This document shows, one piece after another, positions 24,231 through 34,478 of a stretch of 48,236 nt of DNA; position 1 is the first letter of the stretch, and each line of letters opens with the position of its first letter. The translations under genes and the position numbers were made by a program. The notes below the pieces were generated by a model, which saw only the letters and a list, made by a program, of their open reading frames with translations, ran no database searches and was not told where the DNA came from. Origin of the DNA: Acetobacteraceae bacterium (lineage in GTDB: Bacteria > Pseudomonadota > Alphaproteobacteria > Acetobacterales > Acetobacteraceae); contig JARLIJ010000343.1 in the NCBI GenBank assembly GCA_031291795.1, forward strand, positions 1 through 48,236, in the 5' to 3' direction.

Positions 24231-25592
24231 ATGAAGACCATCCGGATCGGGTCCGGGGCCGGCTACTCGGGCGATCGCATCGAGCCTGCGCTCGAACTTG
24301 CGGAACACGGCGACATCCAGTACCTCGGCTTCGAGTGTTTGGCCGAACGCACGATCGCGCTCGCCCAGCATGCGCGGTTGAACGAGCCGGGTGGTGGCTA
24401 CGACCCATTGCTGACCGCGCGGATGGAAGCGGTACTGGCGGTCTGTGCGGGCCGCGGCATCCGCATCGTGACTAATATGGGTGCTGCCAATCCCCTCGGC
24501 GCCGCCAGGGAGATTGCGCGGATCGCACGCCGCCGCGGTCTGGCCGGTCTACGCATCGCGGCCGTCACTGGCGACGACGTGCTGCAACAGGTTACTGCCG
24601 GCGATTTCGCCCTGCTGGAGCGTCCCGGCACCGTTGCGTCGCTGACTGGGCCGGTAATCTCGGCCAATGCGTACCTGGGTGTCGAACCGATCGTTGAGGC
24701 GCTGCGTGGCGATGCAGACGTCGTGGTGACCGGCCGCGTGGCCGATCCGGCGCTGTTCATGGCTCCGTTGGTCCATGAGTTCGGCTGGCCGCTCGACGAT
24801 TGGGACATCCTCGGCAAAGGCACCGTCGTCGGCCACCTGCTGGAATGTGCCGGGCAGATCACAGGCGGCTATTTTGCCGATCCCGGCTACAAGGATGTCG
24901 CAGGGCTCGCGCGGTTGGGCTTTCCGCTGGCCGAGGTGCGTTCGGATGGCTCCGCCACGGTGACAAAGGTCGCGGGTTCCGGTGGGATGGTCAGTCTGCG
25001 AACCTGCAAGGAGCAACTGCTGTATGAGTTGCACGATCCCACGCGCTACTTTCAGCCCGACGTGGTGGCCGACTTTTCGGGTGTGCGGCTGGAACAGGAT
25101 GGCTTCGACCGCGTCGCGGTTTCGGGCGGCAGTGGCACGGCCCGGCCCGAAACACTGAAAGTGTCGGTCGGCTACTTCGACAGTTTTATGGGCGAGGGCC
25201 AGATCTCCTACGCCGGGGCGGGCGCATTGGCCCGTGGTAAGTTGGCACTGGAGATCGTACGCGACCGGTTGAAGTTGACCGGCGTGCAGGCGTCCGAACT
25301 GCGTTTCGAGATTATTGGTGTCGACGCCTTGCATCGCGGGGGCAGTGACGCTTCGTATGGCGGGCCGCGTGGCGACAGACCCGACCCCCTCGAAATCCGC
25401 ATTCGCGTCGCTGGCCGTACCGAGACGATCGCCGAGGCCGTGCGCATCGGCAACGAGGTCGAGACGCTCTACACCAATGGCCCGGCCGGCGGGGGTGGCG
25501 CCTGGAAGTCCGCGCGCCAGGTGCTGGCCGTCGTCTCCACGTTGATCCCGCGCGTGCAAATCCGCACTGCCGTGTCCTATGAGGTGGCGTAA
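24231..25592 (+). CDS. AtuA-like protein (DUF1446, acyclic terpene utilisation family)
   Basis: This 453-residue cytoplasmic protein opens with the DUF1446 signature (IRIGSGAGYSGDRIEPALEL). It continues with VTNMGAANPLGAA, SANAYLGVEPIVEAL, VTGRVADPALFMAPLVHE and GGYFADPG, all hallmarks of AtuA. AtuA takes part in citronellol/geraniol degradation in Pseudomonas, but the wider family occurs without terpene genes and its chemistry is unclear. GGGAGGCGGGA precedes the ATG. It overlaps the next gene by one base. Confidence 0.88.
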   Translation: MKTIRIGSGAGYSGDRIEPALELAEHGDIQYLGFECLAERTIALAQHARLNEPGGGYDPLLTARMEAVLAVCAGRGIRIVTNMGAANPLGAAREIARIARRRGLAGLRIAAVTGDDVLQQVTAGDFALLERPGTVASLTGPVISANAYLGVEPIVEALRGDADVVVTGRVADPALFMAPLVHEFGWPLDDWDILGKGTVVGHLLECAGQITGGYFADPGYKDVAGLARLGFPLAEVRSDGSATVTKVAGSGGMVSLRTCKEQLLYELHDPTRYFQPDVVADFSGVRLEQDGFDRVAVSGGSGTARPETLKVSVGYFDSFMGEGQISYAGAGALARGKLALEIVRDRLKLTGVQASELRFEIIGVDALHRGGSDASYGGPRGDRPDPLEIRIRVAGRTETIAEAVRIGNEVETLYTNGPAGGGGAWKSARQVLAVVSTLIPRVQIRTAVSYEVA

Positions 25593-25927
25593 TGAAGCTG
25601 CGCGAACTGGCGCATGCCCGCACTGGTGACAAGGGCAACACGTCCAACATCTCGGTCATCGCGTACGACCCGGGGGACTTCGCATTCCTGCGCGAGCATG
25701 TGACGGCTGACCGCGTGAAGGCCCATTTCGCCGACATCGTGCGCGGGACGGTGGAGCGTTACGAATTGCCCAGCCTGGGCGCGCTGAACTTCGTGCTGCA
25801 CGACACGTTGGGCGGCGGCGTCACGCGCTCCCTGTCGCTAGATGCACACGGCAAGAGCCTGAGCGGCTGCCTGCTGGAAATGGATGTGCCCGATACCCAG
25901 CATCCCAACGGAGAGGTGCGCCGATGA
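25592..25927 (+). CDS. AtuA C-terminal ferredoxin-fold domain as a separate small protein
   Basis: This 111-residue protein matches the small domain usually found at the C-terminus of AtuA or as a stand-alone partner (LRELAHARTGDKGNTSNISV, then LPSLGALNFVLHDTLGGGV and SLDAHGKSLSG). It starts within the stop codon of the AtuA-like gene (TAATG) and overlaps the next gene by four bases. Splitting of the two parts into adjacent genes is common, and they probably form one complex. Confidence 0.85.
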   Translation: MKLRELAHARTGDKGNTSNISVIAYDPGDFAFLREHVTADRVKAHFADIVRGTVERYELPSLGALNFVLHDTLGGGVTRSLSLDAHGKSLSGCLLEMDVPDTQHPNGEVRR

Positions 25928-26688
25928 CATTGCCGAAGACGCCATCCATGCGGCTGGACGGCAAACGCGCACTGGTGACCGGGGCCGGGCGGGGAATCGG
26001 ACTGGCCGCCGCCGCTGCCCTCGCGCAGGCCGGCGCGCACGTTGTGCTGCTTGCCCGTTCGGAGAAGGAAATCGCCATCGCCGCCGCCGAAATCCGTGCC
26101 GAAGGCGGCAGCGCCGAACCGTTGGTCCTGGACGTCACCGACACTGCGGCAGTGCGCGCGGCAATCGAGGATGCGGAGCCGTTCGACGTGCTGGTGAACA
26201 ATGCCGGCACAAATCGCCCTCGCTCCTTCCTGCAGGTCACCGAGGAAGATTACGACACCATCGTCGATCTGAACCAGCGCGCCGCGTTCTTCGTCGCCCA
26301 GGCGGTCGCCTTGCAGATGGTCGAGGCGAAGCGGGCCGGCTCAATCATCCACATGTCGTCCCAGATGGGCCATGTCGGCGGCGCACGGCGCACCGTCTAC
26401 TGCATGAGCAAGCACGGGATCGAGGGCCTTACCAAGGCGATGGCCATCGATCTGGCACCGTATCATATCCGGGTGAACACCATCGGTCCGACCTTCATCG
26501 ACACGCCGCTGACCCGCCCCTTCTGGAACGACAAGACCTTCCAGGACGACGTCCTGCGCCGCATCAAGCTCGGGCGCCTCGGGACCGTGGAGGACCTGAT
26601 GGGGGCGGTGGTGTTCCTGGCGTCGGACGCAGCCGCACTGGTGACCGGGACGGCACTGGTGGTCGATGGCGGGTGGACGGCGGAATAG
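25924..26688 (+). CDS. Short-chain dehydrogenase/reductase in the AtuA-like unit
   Basis: This 254-residue SDR has TGAGRGIG (19-26), the NNAG motif (VNNAGTN), Ser in HMSSQMG and the YCMSK catalytic pair. It ends in VTGTALVVDGGWTAE as usual for classical SDRs. It overlaps the preceding small gene by four bases, so it is translated in the same unit and likely supplies a hydroxyacyl or alcohol dehydrogenase step for the AtuA pathway. It runs convergent with atpG with only eight bases between. Confidence 0.9.
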   Translation: MTLPKTPSMRLDGKRALVTGAGRGIGLAAAAALAQAGAHVVLLARSEKEIAIAAAEIRAEGGSAEPLVLDVTDTAAVRAAIEDAEPFDVLVNNAGTNRPRSFLQVTEEDYDTIVDLNQRAAFFVAQAVALQMVEAKRAGSIIHMSSQMGHVGGARRTVYCMSKHGIEGLTKAMAIDLAPYHIRVNTIGPTFIDTPLTRPFWNDKTFQDDVLRRIKLGRLGTVEDLMGAVVFLASDAAALVTGTALVVDGGWTAE

Positions 26689-26696
26689 CACAGCCG

Positions 26697-27530
26697 TTAC
26701 CTCGGTTCCGCCCGGCAGAGTTCTGTCACCTCGGCGGTGATCTCTTCCTGGCGCACCTGGTGCTCCAGCACCTCTAACGCAGCGCGCACTCGCTCGATGT
26801 TGCTCTTGGCAGAGACCATCGCGGCTGCCCGCGCCTCGTTCTCTGCAGCGAAGGCCAGCATGGCGGCCTCGCAGATCTCGGCAAACACGTATTCTTCGCT
26901 GAGCCGGCCCAACAGCGTGCGCGGGGGCAGCGTGGTCAAAGGCGGCTGGCCACGCAGCGCGCCCGTGAAGCGCCGGTAGTCGAACGGCAGCAGGCAGTGT
27001 GTCTTTACCTGCATCGCTCCTGCGGACCAGACCGGGAACATCAGGTCCACCCGGTCGCTGCCTTCGGTTGCGATATGCGCGGACAGTGCCTCGGAGATCC
27101 GGCTGGCAACGAGCGACACGCCGTCGATATGCGGCGCCATTGCCGTGCGCCAGAGTGGTGAAAGTCGTCGCTGCTCCGCAATTGTCGCACCACGGCTGCC
27201 GACCAGGAACACCGCCGCCCCCGCCGCCAGCGGAGTTGCCGCTTCCAGGATGCGGTCGGTGAACGCGCCGGCGAAGCCCTGTTCGGCGGTGAACAGGATC
27301 AGGACCCGCGAATGCTGGGAAATGCGGGCGTCGCCGTCCTGCGCCGGCAACAGCGGCAGCGCCCGGCCGATCGCGCCGGCAATGACCGCGGCAAAGGCAC
27401 GGATGCCTGGCAGCGTCTTGCGGCTTTGTCGTGCGCGGCTGGCGGCGATGGCACGCATGGCGGTCACCACCGCCTCCAACTGGCGCACGCTTTCCAGCCG
27501 GCGCCCGACCGCTGCAAGCTGTTCGGTCAT
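26697..27530 (-). CDS. atpG: N-type ATPase subunit gamma
   Basis: This 277-residue central stalk subunit has the N-terminal helix ([20 protein letters not shown]) and C-terminal helix ([20 protein letters not shown]) that form the rotating coiled coil. It couples proton or sodium flow to ATP turnover in the alpha/beta head. It is the last gene of the unit, as in other N-ATPase operons, and overlaps atpA by four bases. The start at 27530 was chosen for that overlap and for the gamma-like N-terminus. Confidence 0.9.
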   Translation of the reverse strand: MTEQLAAVGRRLESVRQLEAVVTAMRAIAASRARQSRKTLPGIRAFAAVIAGAIGRALPLLPAQDGDARISQHSRVLILFTAEQGFAGAFTDRILEAATPLAAGAAVFLVGSRGATIAEQRRLSPLWRTAMAPHIDGVSLVASRISEALSAHIATEGSDRVDLMFPVWSAGAMQVKTHCLLPFDYRRFTGALRGQPPLTTLPPRTLLGRLSEEYVFAEICEAAMLAFAAENEARAAAMVSAKSNIERVRAALEVLEHQVRQEEITAEVTELCRAEPR

Positions 27531-29026
27531 GTCTGCGCGCCTGCGAGCGCCAGCAACGCCGTTCCCAGCGCGGCGTGATCCTCCGCCGCCACGGTTGCCC
27601 CGCTGCCCAGGCGCGGCAGAAGTGCGCCCGCCTGCTGATCGAGCCACGCCGGCAGTGCGGCACGGAAACTGCCGATCTGCGCGGGCGACAGCCGGTCCAG
27701 CACGCCGTCCTGCAATGCGACGGCGAGTGCGATCTCGTCCGCCAACCGCAGCGGGGCATATTGCGGCTGCGACAGGAGTGCCCGCAGCCGCTGGCCGCGT
27801 GCCAGCCGCGCGCGGGCGTTCGGGTCCGACAACCCACCAAACCGGGTGAACAATTCCAGTTCCAGGAATTGTGCATATTCCAGCCGCAGCCGGCCGGTCA
27901 GCGCGCGCAGCGCAGGCGCCTGTGTCTTGCCGCCGACCCGGCTTACGCTGATGCCGATGTCGATCGCCGGTTTCTGCCCCTCATGGAACAGCCGTGCATT
28001 CAGCACGAGCTGGCCGTCGGTGATCGAGATCAGGTTGGTCGGGATATAGGCGCTGAGGTTGCCGGCATCGGTCTCGGCGATCGGCAGCGCGGTCAGCGAA
28101 CCGCCGCCGCGTGTGGGCGACAGCCGTGCCGCCCGCTCCAGCAGGCGGGCGTGCAGGTAGAACACGTCGCCGGGGTACGCCTCCCGTCCCGGTGGCTGGT
28201 GGGTCAGCAGCGCAATCTCGCGATGCGTGGCGGCATGTTTGCTCAGGTCGTCAAGCACGATCAGCGCGTGCTGGCCCTGGTCGCGGAAATACTCGGCGAT
28301 CGTCATGCCGGCGAACGGGGCGATCCATTGCAGGCCGGGCGGCGCGGCTGCGGATGCGACGACGAACACGCAGCGGTCGGGTGCCCCGTATTGCCGGATC
28401 GCGCGGATCGCACGCGCCACCGATGCGCTCTTCTGGCCCACTGCGACATAGACGCAGAGCAGGTCGCTCGCCCGCTGGTTGATGATGGTGTCGATCGCGA
28501 TGGCGGTCTTGCCCGTGGCACGATCGCCGATGATCAGCTCCCGCTGGCCGCGCCCCAGGGGGAACAGCGTATCGACGGTCAGGATGCCGGTCTGTAGCGG
28601 TTCGGTAACGAGCGCGCGTTCGACGATGGCGGGAGCGGGCCGGTCCACCGGTTCGAACGCCGCGGCCGGTGGCGCATCACCGCCGTCCAGCGGGCGTCCG
28701 AGCGGGTCGACGATGCGGCCGAGGAGACCGGGGCCGACGGGGACGCGGACGACCTCACCGGTGCCGCGGACCTGATCGCCGGCCTGCACCGCATCGGGTC
28801 GATCGAGCAGCACGCAGCCGAGTTGGTCGCGCTCCAGCGTCTGGACGAAGCCGAATGGGCCTTGCGCGAAGGAGACGAGTTCGTCGAGCCGCACGTCGGG
28901 CAAGCCGGAGACCATGGCGATACCGTCGCCGGCGCTTTTGACACGGCCGAATGTCTCGACCGTGGGGCCGACCGGTGCGGCACCGGCGATCGTCAGGGAA
29001 CGCTCAAGCCAACGCCGGTTCGACAT
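27527..29026 (-). CDS. atpA: N-type ATPase subunit alpha
   Basis: This 499-residue non-catalytic nucleotide-binding subunit of the F1-like head has Walker A GDRATGKT at 167-174. VGRIVDPLG-like text ([16 protein letters not shown]) and [15 protein letters not shown] are typical of alpha. It overlaps the b-subunit gene by 23 bases (29004-29026), the longest overlap of the unit. Subunit alpha alternates with beta in a hexamer. Confidence 0.95.
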   Translation of the reverse strand: MSNRRWLERSLTIAGAAPVGPTVETFGRVKSAGDGIAMVSGLPDVRLDELVSFAQGPFGFVQTLERDQLGCVLLDRPDAVQAGDQVRGTGEVVRVPVGPGLLGRIVDPLGRPLDGGDAPPAAAFEPVDRPAPAIVERALVTEPLQTGILTVDTLFPLGRGQRELIIGDRATGKTAIAIDTIINQRASDLLCVYVAVGQKSASVARAIRAIRQYGAPDRCVFVVASAAAPPGLQWIAPFAGMTIAEYFRDQGQHALIVLDDLSKHAATHREIALLTHQPPGREAYPGDVFYLHARLLERAARLSPTRGGGSLTALPIAETDAGNLSAYIPTNLISITDGQLVLNARLFHEGQKPAIDIGISVSRVGGKTQAPALRALTGRLRLEYAQFLELELFTRFGGLSDPNARARLARGQRLRALLSQPQYAPLRLADEIALAVALQDGVLDRLSPAQIGSFRAALPAWLDQQAGALLPRLGSGATVAAEDHAALGTALLALAGAQT

Positions 29027-29765
29027 GGGTGCTGTCCAAATGCAGGTCTGCGGCGATTCGGTCGAGATCGGCCCGCCAGGTGTTGCGGACGGTGCAATGC
29101 GGTCCCCGCAGCTCGATGCCGGCGATCAGGGCCGGATCGACGGTGAAGCGGAGGGCGGGGGCGTAACCGAACACCGCCTGGAGCCGGCCGGCGATATGGG
29201 CGCGGGCCTGTGGCGTCAGCGCTGCGGCACTGGCCACCTCCAGTTCGGCGCCCGGTTCGGCAAGCCCGGCCCGTTGTTCGTCCGGCAATCCGGTGAGCAT
29301 GTCCTCCAGGGCAGCGACGAACGCGCCAGTGGCGGCCTCGGCCGGGATGCGCTGCAACAGGCGCATGGCGACGGCGACGGCAAGCTCGCCCGCCTGCCGT
29401 TCGAGATCGCGTTGCATCGCAATGCGCGCGCGTGCGGTGGCGGCTTCGGCCTCGGCGCGGGCTTGCGCGGCGTCGGTGGCCGCCTGTTGCAACAGGGTAT
29501 CGCGATCGGCCTTCGCGGCCTCGTGCGCGGCGGCGCGGATGCGGGTCGCATCGGCCTGCGCCGCCTGCTCACGGCCGGCCAGGTCCGCGGCCCTGGCATC
29601 GAGCCCCGCCATCGCCGCGGCGGCGTCGGCCAGCGTCTTCTCGACCGCGGCGCGGCGTGCGGCGACGATGTCCACGATCGGGCGGAACAGGAAGCGACGC
29701 AACAGCCAGACCAGGACGAGGACGTTGATCGTCTGCAGCGCAAGCGTGGACCAGTCGAGGTGCAT
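29004..29765 (-). CDS. atpF: N-type ATPase b subunit with delta-like C-terminal part
   Basis: This protein has 253 residues against about 156 for E. coli b. The N-terminal membrane helix ([19 protein letters not shown]) and long Ala/Arg/Glu-rich helix (about 35-140) form the peripheral stalk. Residues about 173-240 ([47 protein letters not shown]) resemble the C-terminal region of subunit delta, including the VDP-LI-GI motif. No separate atpH gene exists in the unit, so this fusion probably provides the delta function. The start overlaps the atpE stop by one base. Confidence 0.88.
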   Translation of the reverse strand: MHLDWSTLALQTINVLVLVWLLRRFLFRPIVDIVAARRAAVEKTLADAAAAMAGLDARAADLAGREQAAQADATRIRAAAHEAAKADRDTLLQQAATDAAQARAEAEAATARARIAMQRDLERQAGELAVAVAMRLLQRIPAEAATGAFVAALEDMLTGLPDEQRAGLAEPGAELEVASAAALTPQARAHIAGRLQAVFGYAPALRFTVDPALIAGIELRGPHCTVRNTWRADLDRIAADLHLDSTHVEPALA

Positions 29766-30010
29766 CAATGCACGAACGGGTTGGCGAACAGCAGCAGCAG
29801 CGCGATGACCAGGCAATAGATCGCCATGGTCTCGATCATCGCCAGGCCGACGAACAGCGTGCGGGACAGGGTGCCGGCGGCCTCCGGCTGACGGGCGATC
29901 GCATCCATCGCGGCGGCCACCGCGCGGCCTTCGCCCAGTGCCGGGCCGATCGCACCGAACGACACGGCCATGGCGGCACCCAGGATGCTGGCGAGTTGGA
30001 TCCAGTTCAT
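29765..30010 (-). CDS. atpE: N-type ATPase c subunit (rotor ring)
   Basis: This 81-residue hairpin of two membrane helices is joined by the polar ARQPE loop. Helix 2 carries the ion-binding carboxylate Glu60 with Thr61 and Tyr65 (MIETMAIY). Helix 1 carries Glu27 (GPALGEG) where Na+-binding c subunits such as Ilyobacter have Gln. Two carboxylates per site are a known N-ATPase trait. The ring turns with ion flow. Thr61 and Tyr65 fit a sodium site, but proton coupling is equally possible. Confidence 0.93.
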   Translation of the reverse strand: MNWIQLASILGAAMAVSFGAIGPALGEGRAVAAAMDAIARQPEAAGTLSRTLFVGLAMIETMAIYCLVIALLLLFANPFVH

Positions 30011-30681
30011 GCGTTCGGCTCCTTTGGGGCGACCGCGCCGCCGATGAACACCATCGCCAGCACGCTGAAGATGTAGGCCTGCACGGCGCCCGTCAGCAGA
30101 TCGAGCGCCATCAGCGGCACCGGCACCAGCAGACCCACCAGCGACAGCACGATGCCGACGACGAACACGCCGCTCATGACGTTGCCGAACAGGCGCACCA
30201 CCAGGGAGAAGGTGCGAGTGATCGTCTCCACCACGTTCAGGGGGATCATCAGGAAGCTGGGTTCGGCGAAGGTGGCCAGGTAGCCGCGCAGGCCACGGCT
30301 GCCGATGCCGAACCAGAACACCGCCACGAACACGATCAGCGCCAGCGCGGCGTCGGTCTCCAGATGCGCGGTCGGCGGCTCGATGCCGGGGATCAGCGAC
30401 GACCAGTTGGCGGTCAGGATGAACAGGAACAGCGTGCCGATCAGCGGCAGGTAGGATGCCGGTTCGGCGCGCATGACATCGGCGATCTGCGCCTCGATCG
30501 CTTGCACGACCAGTTCCAGGACGCTCTGGGCGCGGGACGGATGCAGCGTCAGCCGGCGCGTGAGCAGCCAGCTTCCGCCCGCCAGCAGCAGCATGATGCC
30601 CCAGGTCACCAGCACCGGTTCGGTCACCGCGATCGGGCCGGCCTGGAACGCGACAGCCAGTGACAGGGGCGAGCCGGTCAT
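30007..30681 (-). CDS. atpB: N-type ATPase a subunit (ion channel)
   Basis: This 224-residue membrane protein has five or six helices. The essential stator arginine is Arg163 in SLVVRLFGNVMSG, and LTANWSSLIPGIEPPT is the conserved text after an earlier helix. Together with the c ring it forms the two half-channels. It overlaps atpE and atpR by four bases each. Confidence 0.93.
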   Translation of the reverse strand: MTGSPLSLAVAFQAGPIAVTEPVLVTWGIMLLLAGGSWLLTRRLTLHPSRAQSVLELVVQAIEAQIADVMRAEPASYLPLIGTLFLFILTANWSSLIPGIEPPTAHLETDAALALIVFVAVFWFGIGSRGLRGYLATFAEPSFLMIPLNVVETITRTFSLVVRLFGNVMSGVFVVGIVLSLVGLLVPVPLMALDLLTGAVQAYIFSVLAMVFIGGAVAPKEPNA

Positions 30682-30941
30682 GACGGCGCGCCCGCCAGAT
30701 AGCGCACGACCCCGTGCCGCCCGATCAGCAGGCCCAGCGCGGCGAGCAGCAGCGGCAGCGCGCCGTGCAGGGCGACGGCGGTCAGCAGGCCCGTCAGCAG
30801 GGCCAGGCGCAGGACCTGGACGCCGAGCGCCTGGGCCAGGCCGTATGGCCGGACATAGAGCCGCGTGTTCCAGCGCAGCAGGCCAAAATGCACGATGCCG
30901 GCCAGCATGCCGAGGGCCAGGTAGGCGACATCGGCGATCAT
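30678..30941 (-). CDS. atpR: N-ATPase accessory membrane protein AtpR
   Basis: This 87-residue protein has about three membrane helices (AYLALGMLAGIVHFGLL, VLRLALLTGLLTAVAL, LPLLLAALGLLIG) with polar residues between them. AtpR is found only in N-ATPase operons, next to atpQ, and is thought to help assemble or stabilise the a/c interface. The start at 30941 gives a four-base overlap with atpQ. Its position between atpQ and atpB is the main support. Confidence 0.85.
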   Translation of the reverse strand: MIADVAYLALGMLAGIVHFGLLRWNTRLYVRPYGLAQALGVQVLRLALLTGLLTAVALHGALPLLLAALGLLIGRHGVVRYLAGAPS

Positions 30942-31209
30942 CGTTGCTGCATCCAGCGCCAGGCGGTCCAACAGCCGGCGGCCAGCCCCAGCAGCATCAG
31001 CGGCCCGGTCCAGAAGATGCCGGTCGCCAACTGGCGGTCGATCCAGCGGCCGATGAAGACGCCGGCGAGCGTGGGTACCACGATGGTCCAGCCCAGCACG
31101 CCGACCTGCGCCAGGTAGCGCGGGAAGGACGGATCGCCCTGTCGCAACCATTCCCTGTGCCGTTCGCGCAGCCGGCGCACCGAACCCAGCAGGCCGTCGG
31201 TGTCCTCGG

Positions 31210-31213
<4 letters not shown>
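30938..31213 (-). CDS. atpQ: N-ATPase accessory membrane protein AtpQ (AtpZ/AtpI-like)
   Basis: This 91-residue protein has a charged N-terminal helix (SVRRLRERHREWLRQGD) and two membrane helices (VLGWTIVVPTLAGVFIGRWI, GPLMLLGLAAGCWTAWRW), as in AtpZ/AtpI proteins. In N-ATPases the AtpQ/AtpR pair replaces the AtpI of normal F-ATPase operons. AtpZ/I-type proteins have been linked to Mg2+/Ca2+ transport or c-ring assembly. It overlaps both neighbours by four bases. Confidence 0.87.
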
Positions 31214-33074
<1,861 letters not shown>

Positions 33075-33554
33075 TCAGGTGGGCTCGTGCACGGCCTCGG
33101 GCTGCTGCGCCACGGCCCGGATGATATCGGCGCGGCTGACGATGCCCACCAACACGCCGTCGCGAACAATCGGCACGCGCTTGATGCGGTGCTCGAACAG
33201 CAGATCGGCGATCTCGGGCAGGGTGGTGTCTTCCTTGGCTGTCACCACGCGGCCGGTCATCAGGTCTGCCGCGCGGCGATGATCCGCCCGCATGTAGTCG
33301 ATGAATTCCGGCGCGAGCTTCTCACCTTCGGCCAGCAGGTTGAGCCACCAGTCGCGGCGTAGCGCATGCTTTTTCCCGAAGGCGCGCATCAGATCGCCCT
33401 CGCTGAGCATGCCGACCACCGTGCCACCGGCTTCGCAGACTGGCACGGCACTGATCCCGTGTTTCGTCATGACACTTGCCACCTGGGCCACTGAGGCATC
33501 CGGGGGGACGGTGACCACGTTGCGGGTCATGACATCGGAAGCGTTGAGCGGCAT
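33075..33554 (-). CDS. CBS-domain protein leading the N-ATPase unit
   Basis: This 159-residue cytoplasmic protein contains two CBS motifs. The first is about residues 5-62 (ASDVMTRNVVTVPPDASVAQ, ISAVPVCEAGGTVVGMLSEG) and the second about 95-150 (AADLMTGRVVTAKEDTTLPE, RIKRVPIVRDGVLVGIVSRA). CBS pairs bind adenine nucleotides and sense energy state. GGAGGTT precedes the ATG at 33554. The placement immediately before atpD and behind an FNR-type box suggests co-regulation with the ATPase, possibly as an ATP/ADP sensor; this is inference. Confidence 0.9.
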   Translation of the reverse strand: MPLNASDVMTRNVVTVPPDASVAQVASVMTKHGISAVPVCEAGGTVVGMLSEGDLMRAFGKKHALRRDWWLNLLAEGEKLAPEFIDYMRADHRRAADLMTGRVVTAKEDTTLPEIADLLFEHRIKRVPIVRDGVLVGIVSRADIIRAVAQQPEAVHEPT

Positions 33555-33756
33555 GGTCGGAACCTCCAGCAGCCAGGATGTCTTGATGGCACGCAACTAC
33601 TTTTGGGGCGGCAGTGCATTGATCTAGCGCAAGCCATGCACGCCGCTCGTCCAGCAGCCGTGCGCTGCGATCATCCGGCGGGGCGTGACCCGTCAGGGAT
33701 GCGTCGGCCCGATGATGCCGACCACGATCACTGGGCAGACACGGTCACTGGGCAGA
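33555..33756. other. Upstream region of the CBS/N-ATPase unit
   Basis: This 202-base gap contains one FNR/FixK-type box (listed separately) 64 bases before the CBS start. No other gene was found, and no convincing -10/-35 pair was placed. Confidence 0.5.
33619..33632. promoter_or_regulatory. FNR/FixK-type box before the CBS/N-ATPase unit
   Basis: TTGATCTAGCGCAA has a perfect left half-site (TTGAT) and a right half-site CGCAA with two changes from ATCAA. It is 64 bases from the CBS start codon on the minus strand, a position suited to activation. FixK-regulated boxes often have this GCGCAA-type right half. Confidence 0.5.
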
Positions 33757-33936
33757 TCAGCGGGCCGAGGCCGAAATGGCGGCATGCGCTGCGATATCGC
33801 ATCGTGCGACCCACCACACGCCGCCGCCGGACAGCGCGAGGATCAGAATCATCATCAGGGCCAGCCATCCCCGTCGCCAGAAGCGGGGTAGCAGCGGTGC
33901 GGACGCCGGGGGAGCACGCATGAAGGTCGACGACAT
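33757..33936 (-). CDS. Small single-pass membrane protein
   Basis: This 59-residue protein has a basic, proline-containing N-terminus (PLLPRFWRRGW), one hydrophobic helix (LALMMILILALSGGGVWW) and a short Ala/Ser tail. The motif text is not specific and no family is recognised. An FNR-like box lies at 34264-34277, about 330 bases upstream, with a possible preceding small gene in between. The hydrophobic segment in an otherwise GC-rich frame supports a real gene, but only moderately. Confidence 0.4.
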   Translation of the reverse strand: MSSTFMRAPPASAPLLPRFWRRGWLALMMILILALSGGGVWWVARCDIAAHAAISASAR

Positions 33937-33938
33937 GA

Positions 33939-34193
33939 TTATGCTTCTGGGTATCCCTCGCTGTGCGGGACGGCGGCATCTTCGGCGGCGACCCGAAGCT
34001 GTTCCGCGCCGGTCACTGCGATTCTCGATCGCTCGGCGCCAGGCATAGGAAACGCGGCCGGGGGAAAGGCGACCGGGGGAACCGCGCCTGGCGGTGCGGC
34101 GCCGATGCGGCGCGACGGCATACCTCCGGCATCCCCCGCTGCGACAATGAAGGATCGCCGCAGAATCGAACCTGCCGGCGACGACTCTGGCAT
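33939..34193 (-). CDS. Possible small protein upstream of the membrane protein gene
   Basis: This frame of 84 codons (or 88 from an ATG at 34205) ends two bases before the next start. The content (SILRRSFIVAAGDAGG, then Ala/Pro-rich sequence) is not strongly protein-like and no good ribosome site precedes either ATG. Support comes from its placement about 70 bases after an FNR-like box and its adjacency to the small membrane protein gene. Confidence 0.25.
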   Translation of the reverse strand: MPESSPAGSILRRSFIVAAGDAGGMPSRRIGAAPPGAVPPVAFPPAAFPMPGAERSRIAVTGAEQLRVAAEDAAVPHSEGYPEA

Positions 34194-34478
34194 GAGCAGC
34201 CCCATTCGCGAGCGCGCGCACGCGCTGTCGCGCAGTCTGTATCGTAGCAGCGCGGTTCGGGCCTTGACCCAAATCAAGCGTGCCCGGGAGCGAACGGCCG
34301 TTAGCGCCGGCCATGACGCGGCCCAGGGGCGTTCGCGCCCCCCCCCCGCGCCATCGGTTGCGGGCATCGTGGCCGCCCCCATATCGACGCCGGTCGTGCT
34401 GCGGGCGAGGATTTCTATGTGTCCCACAGCAGGACCTGCCTAAACCGGGCGCCGAACCCAATGGACAGGCTGCCGTAC
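34194..34478. other. Intergenic stretch before the LysR gene
   Basis: Apart from the FNR-like box at 34264-34277, I see no gene or structure in this 285-base stretch. Bases 34315-34350 contain a run of C residues typical of non-coding high-GC DNA. Confidence 0.4.
34264..34277. promoter_or_regulatory. FNR/FixK-type box in the gap between the N-ATPase unit and lysR
   Basis: TTGACCCAAATCAA matches TTGAT-N4-ATCAA with a single change. It lies about 70 bases before the possible small gene on the minus strand and about 200 bases before the LysR start on the plus strand. The former is the better distance for activation. Confidence 0.5.

Noticed and set aside
26341-27876. Minus-strand frame of about 511 codons across the SDR end, atpG and part of atpA
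   Set aside because: It is out of frame with atpG and atpA, which have recognisable subunit sequences, and its own translation is Arg/Cys-rich noise.
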